Positions 8,183-10,371 of a DNA stretch of 10,371 nucleotides are shown piece by piece. The notes beneath the pieces are model-generated. The model had not been told where the DNA came from and did no database searches. It saw only the letters and a program-made list of their open reading frames with translations. Location: contig JAITCV010000151.1 in NCBI GenBank assembly GCA_031282905.1, positions 1 to 10,371 on the forward strand. Reading direction: 5' to 3'. Source of the DNA: Azoarcus sp. Its GTDB lineage: Bacteria; Pseudomonadota; Gammaproteobacteria; Burkholderiales; Rhodocyclaceae. Position numbers and translations under genes: made by a program. Position 1 is the stretch's first letter, and the number at the start of each line of letters is the position of its first letter.

Positions 8183-9340
8183 ATGACGACCCTCATCAGT
8201 TTTTTGGGCAAAGGCAAGGAAGCTGGAAAAAACTACCGCCAAGCAAGCTACCGCTTCGCAGACCAGACACGTACGACGACCTTCTTTGGCATGGCCCTGG
8301 CGAAATACCTGAACCCCGCGCGGCTGATTCTCGTCGGCACCTCCGGCAGCATGTGGGACGTATTCTTCGAAAACGATGCCGGAGACGATGCCGCGCTGCT
8401 CGACCTGATCGAAGCCGTACCGCAAAGTGCGGTTACCGCGGCGATGCTTGCCACACATACTGGCCGTCTTTCGGAAAAGCTGGGTTATCAGGTTGAATGC
8501 CTGCTCATCGACTATGCCCGCGATGAAAAAGGACAAATTGACCTTCTCGACAGATTGGCGAACAAACTGTCTGAAAACGAACATATCGCGTTGGACATCA
8601 CCCATTCCTTCCGCCATTTGCCCATGTTGGCGCTGGTAGCGGCGAGGTTTTTGACGCGCGTCAAAAACATAAAGGTGGAAGACATCTATTACGGCGCGCT
8701 GGAAATGACCGAAAGTGACCAAATAACCCCCGTCATCCATCTCAAGGGCCTGCTTGATCTACTCGATTGGGTCGACGCACTGGCAAGTTATGATAAAGAT
8801 GGTGACTATGGTGTTTTTTCGGCGCTGCTGATCAACGACGGAATGCCTGAAGACCGGGCAAAAGCCTTGCAACAGGCATCCTTTCTGGAGCGCGTAAACC
8901 ACGTTGCAGGCGCGTGTCAGCAACTTGGCGCAACGTTCAAGGCCATCGACACGCACCCCGGCCTCATGGGAAAACTATTCAAGGAGGAACTTGAGAATCG
9001 CATCCAGTGGGCAAGAAAACCGGATCGCGCCCAACGTGAATTGGCTTTGGCGGAAAAATGGTTTGATCGCCGCGATTATATGCGGACAGCCATTTTCCTG
9101 CTGGAAGGCTTGATTACACGAGAATTATCCCATACCAGTGGCGGATACGACGATCATGCGCAACGCGATGAAACCCGGAAAAGGCTGGATAAGGAAAACG
9201 CTCTTTTCAAGCAACTGGATCGGCTGCGCAATGCCCTGGCGCATGGAAAACGCTCGCCAGACAAAGAAATCAATCGTTTGCTGAACGACGAAGTACAATT
9301 GCGTTCAATGCTCGAACAATGTTTCAAGAAGCTGACATGA
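8183..9340 (+). CDS. csx1: CARF-HEPN type III CRISPR ancillary RNase, TIGR02221 (Csx1/Csx2) family
   Basis: A protein of 385 residues. The N-terminal CARF domain (about 1-190) starts LISFLGKGKEAGKNYRQASY, has VGTSGSMWD at 51-59 and the family signature DITHSFRHLP at 138-147 (the DxTHG/HSFRxLP motif). A helical linker leads to a C-terminal HEPN domain with the catalytic Rx4H motif RNALAH, Arg349 to His354, in DRLRNALAHGKR. Such proteins bind cyclic oligoadenylate made by Cas10 and then cut RNA non-specifically, forming the abortive arm of type III immunity. The catalytic and signature residues are intact, so it should be active. The Shine-Dalgarno is weak (ccgga). Its stop TGA overlaps the cas6 ATG (ATGA). 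Older nomenclature calls this family Csx2; the Csx1 label follows the merged scheme. Confidence 0.92.
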   Translation: MTTLISFLGKGKEAGKNYRQASYRFADQTRTTTFFGMALAKYLNPARLILVGTSGSMWDVFFENDAGDDAALLDLIEAVPQSAVTAAMLATHTGRLSEKLGYQVECLLIDYARDEKGQIDLLDRLANKLSENEHIALDITHSFRHLPMLALVAARFLTRVKNIKVEDIYYGALEMTESDQITPVIHLKGLLDLLDWVDALASYDKDGDYGVFSALLINDGMPEDRAKALQQASFLERVNHVAGACQQLGATFKAIDTHPGLMGKLFKEELENRIQWARKPDRAQRELALAEKWFDRRDYMRTAIFLLEGLITRELSHTSGGYDDHAQRDETRKRLDKENALFKQLDRLRNALAHGKRSPDKEINRLLNDEVQLRSMLEQCFKKLT

Positions 9341-10299
9341 CATTGATACTCACCATCGCCCGCATCCATTTCCAGTTCACCGTCAACACGCCCATCAAGC
9401 TGCCGGACTGGTCAGGTTCGATGTTGCGCGGCGCGTTTGGCCGCGCCCTGCGTCAACTCTCCTGCATGACGCGGCAAAAGGATTGTGCCCACTGCCCCCT
9501 GCTCAATACCTGTCCCTACCCGGCGATATTCGCGCCGCCTGCGTTTGAACGCCGGATACTGCGCTGGATACAACATTTCCCGCGACCGCCCGCGCCCTAC
9601 ATCCTTGAACCCGAAGGCTGGGGAGCGCGCGTGCTGGGAAAAGGGGAAAAGCTGCGCTTTGGCATGACGCTCATGGGGCGTGCCGAGCGGGAGTTGCCAT
9701 TGATCGTGGAAGCCTGGAAAATCGCCCTGCGCCGGGGCTTGGGCCAAGGCTCGGGCACGGCGGAACTCGATGAAGTTTCCCTCCTGCCGCTTGCGCCAGG
9801 CGATGAAACGGCCCTGCTTTATTGTCCGGCCCAAGACAAACAGATACGGAAGATGCCATCGCAACAACTTGCCTCGCCGCCTCCAACAACGGTAAACAGC
9901 CTTATGCTTCGGTTTTACACCCCGCTTCGCCTGCAAGACAATGGCCGGGCATTGCCGCCCGTGAAGCTCACCACCGCTTTCTTGCTGATGAGCATTGTGC
10001 GGCGCGTGGCCTTGCTTGCCGAAATCTATGGCAACGGCACCCCCGATTGGAATTTCGAGGAGCTTGCGCAGAAAGCGCTGACGGCCGTGGGCGAAAAGGC
10101 GTTGTATTGGCGCGACTGGACCCGCTACTCATCCCGGCAACAATGCGAGATGGATTTAGGTGGCGTTATCGGAACCTGGCGGCTGACGGGCGATCTATCC
10201 GCGTTTTTCCCAGCGATTTTCCTGGGCCAGTGGCTTGGTCTGGGCAAAGAAACGGTTTTTGGCCTGGGCCGCTACAAACTGACTCGTGATGTTGTGTAA
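9337..10299 (+). CDS. cas6: CRISPR pre-crRNA processing endoribonuclease Cas6
   Basis: A protein of 320 residues from ATG 9337, which overlaps the csx1 stop in an ATGA, so translational coupling fixes this start; an ATG 18 bases earlier lies inside csx1. Two RAMP (ferredoxin-like) folds: the first has LRGAFGRALR (30-39) and a Cys cluster C50-x2-C53-x5-C59 (DCAHCPLLNTCPYPAIFAP), typical of the PF10040 branch of Cas6. The C-terminal half ends in the glycine-rich loop LGLGKETVFGLGRYKL (about 300-315), which contacts repeat RNA. A second Cys-containing segment (RQQCEMDLGGVIG) precedes it. Cas6 cuts CRISPR transcripts within the repeat to release crRNAs. Exact catalytic residues vary in this family and cannot be named here. 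Confidence 0.9.
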   Translation: MTLILTIARIHFQFTVNTPIKLPDWSGSMLRGAFGRALRQLSCMTRQKDCAHCPLLNTCPYPAIFAPPAFERRILRWIQHFPRPPAPYILEPEGWGARVLGKGEKLRFGMTLMGRAERELPLIVEAWKIALRRGLGQGSGTAELDEVSLLPLAPGDETALLYCPAQDKQIRKMPSQQLASPPPTTVNSLMLRFYTPLRLQDNGRALPPVKLTTAFLLMSIVRRVALLAEIYGNGTPDWNFEELAQKALTAVGEKALYWRDWTRYSSRQQCEMDLGGVIGTWRLTGDLSAFFPAIFLGQWLGLGKETVFGLGRYKLTRDVV

Positions 10300-10371
10300 A
10301 TGATACATATATTCTTTAACAACTTGGTGTATTCTCTCAGCCAGTGTCGGGAGACACCTCATGTGAGCAGC
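10300..10371 (+). promoter_or_regulatory. Putative CRISPR leader with boxA-like element, cut by the window edge
   Basis: Directly after the cas6 stop the sequence becomes AT-rich (tgatacatatattctttaac). At 10312-10320 TTCTTTAAC matches the core of the Nus-factor boxA antitermination element (TGCTCTTTAACA), known to be common in CRISPR leaders. Further on, gtgtc-ggga-gacac (10344-10357) forms a small hairpin and might be the beginning of a repeat. Only one copy would fit before the edge, so an array is not demonstrated. Alternatively an ORF starting at ATG 10300 (MIHIFFNNLVYS) stays open to the end. Confidence 0.35.

Noticed and set aside
8105..8740. A 211-codon open frame on the minus strand
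   Set aside because: It is the shadow of the CARF domain of the csx1 gene; no coding signals of its own.

Overview
The window looks like an accessory stretch of a GC-rich proteobacterial chromosome, most likely a betaproteobacterium. The support is indirect: high-GC codon use, a Tat-exported sulfonate-type binding protein beside a flavin monooxygenase, a CadA/ZntA-type metal pump behind a MerR-type promoter, a lone integron-type attC and a type III CRISPR edge with csx16. No rRNA, tRNA or complete marker gene fixes the taxon.

Left (1-1860): the minus-strand end of a sulfur-scavenging operon. A Tat-exported ABC substrate-binding protein (364-1452) precedes a partial LLM flavin monooxygenase that runs off the left edge. 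A nested hairpin (262-355) lies between them. Upstream are an AT-rich promoter region, a palindrome, a short ORF with an excellent Shine-Dalgarno and a REP-like GC-rich element.

Middle (1860-4966): two small plus-strand genes, an unrecognised 114-residue protein and a zinc-ribbon protein. They converge on a complete Zn/Cd/Pb P-type ATPase on the minus strand, with an 18-base 3' overlap. The ATPase start is preceded by a textbook MerR-family promoter (19-base spacer), but no merR/cadR gene lies beside it.

Scar zone (4967-6412): a 5'-truncated ADP-ribosylglycohydrolase remnant with a nonsense codon near its end; a minus-strand fragment resembling the tail of a DUF1016/PDDEXK nuclease; a secreted DUF2059 protein; and, 20 bases upstream of its GTG start, a convincing attC site. 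This suggests the DUF2059 gene arrived as an integron cassette and that the area is a recombination hot spot.

Right (6570-10371): a COG0731-type radical SAM gene (minus) is divergent from a type III CRISPR accessory operon (plus): csx16, a CARF-HEPN RNase (TIGR02221/Csx1-type) and cas6, the last two coupled by an ATGA overlap. After cas6 the sequence turns AT-rich and carries a boxA-like TTCTTTAAC, as expected of a CRISPR leader; an array may begin at or just past the right edge. In the expected scheme Cas6 matures crRNA, an effector complex outside the window makes cyclic oligoadenylate on target binding, the CARF-HEPN protein cuts RNA in response, and Csx16 is the probable off-switch.
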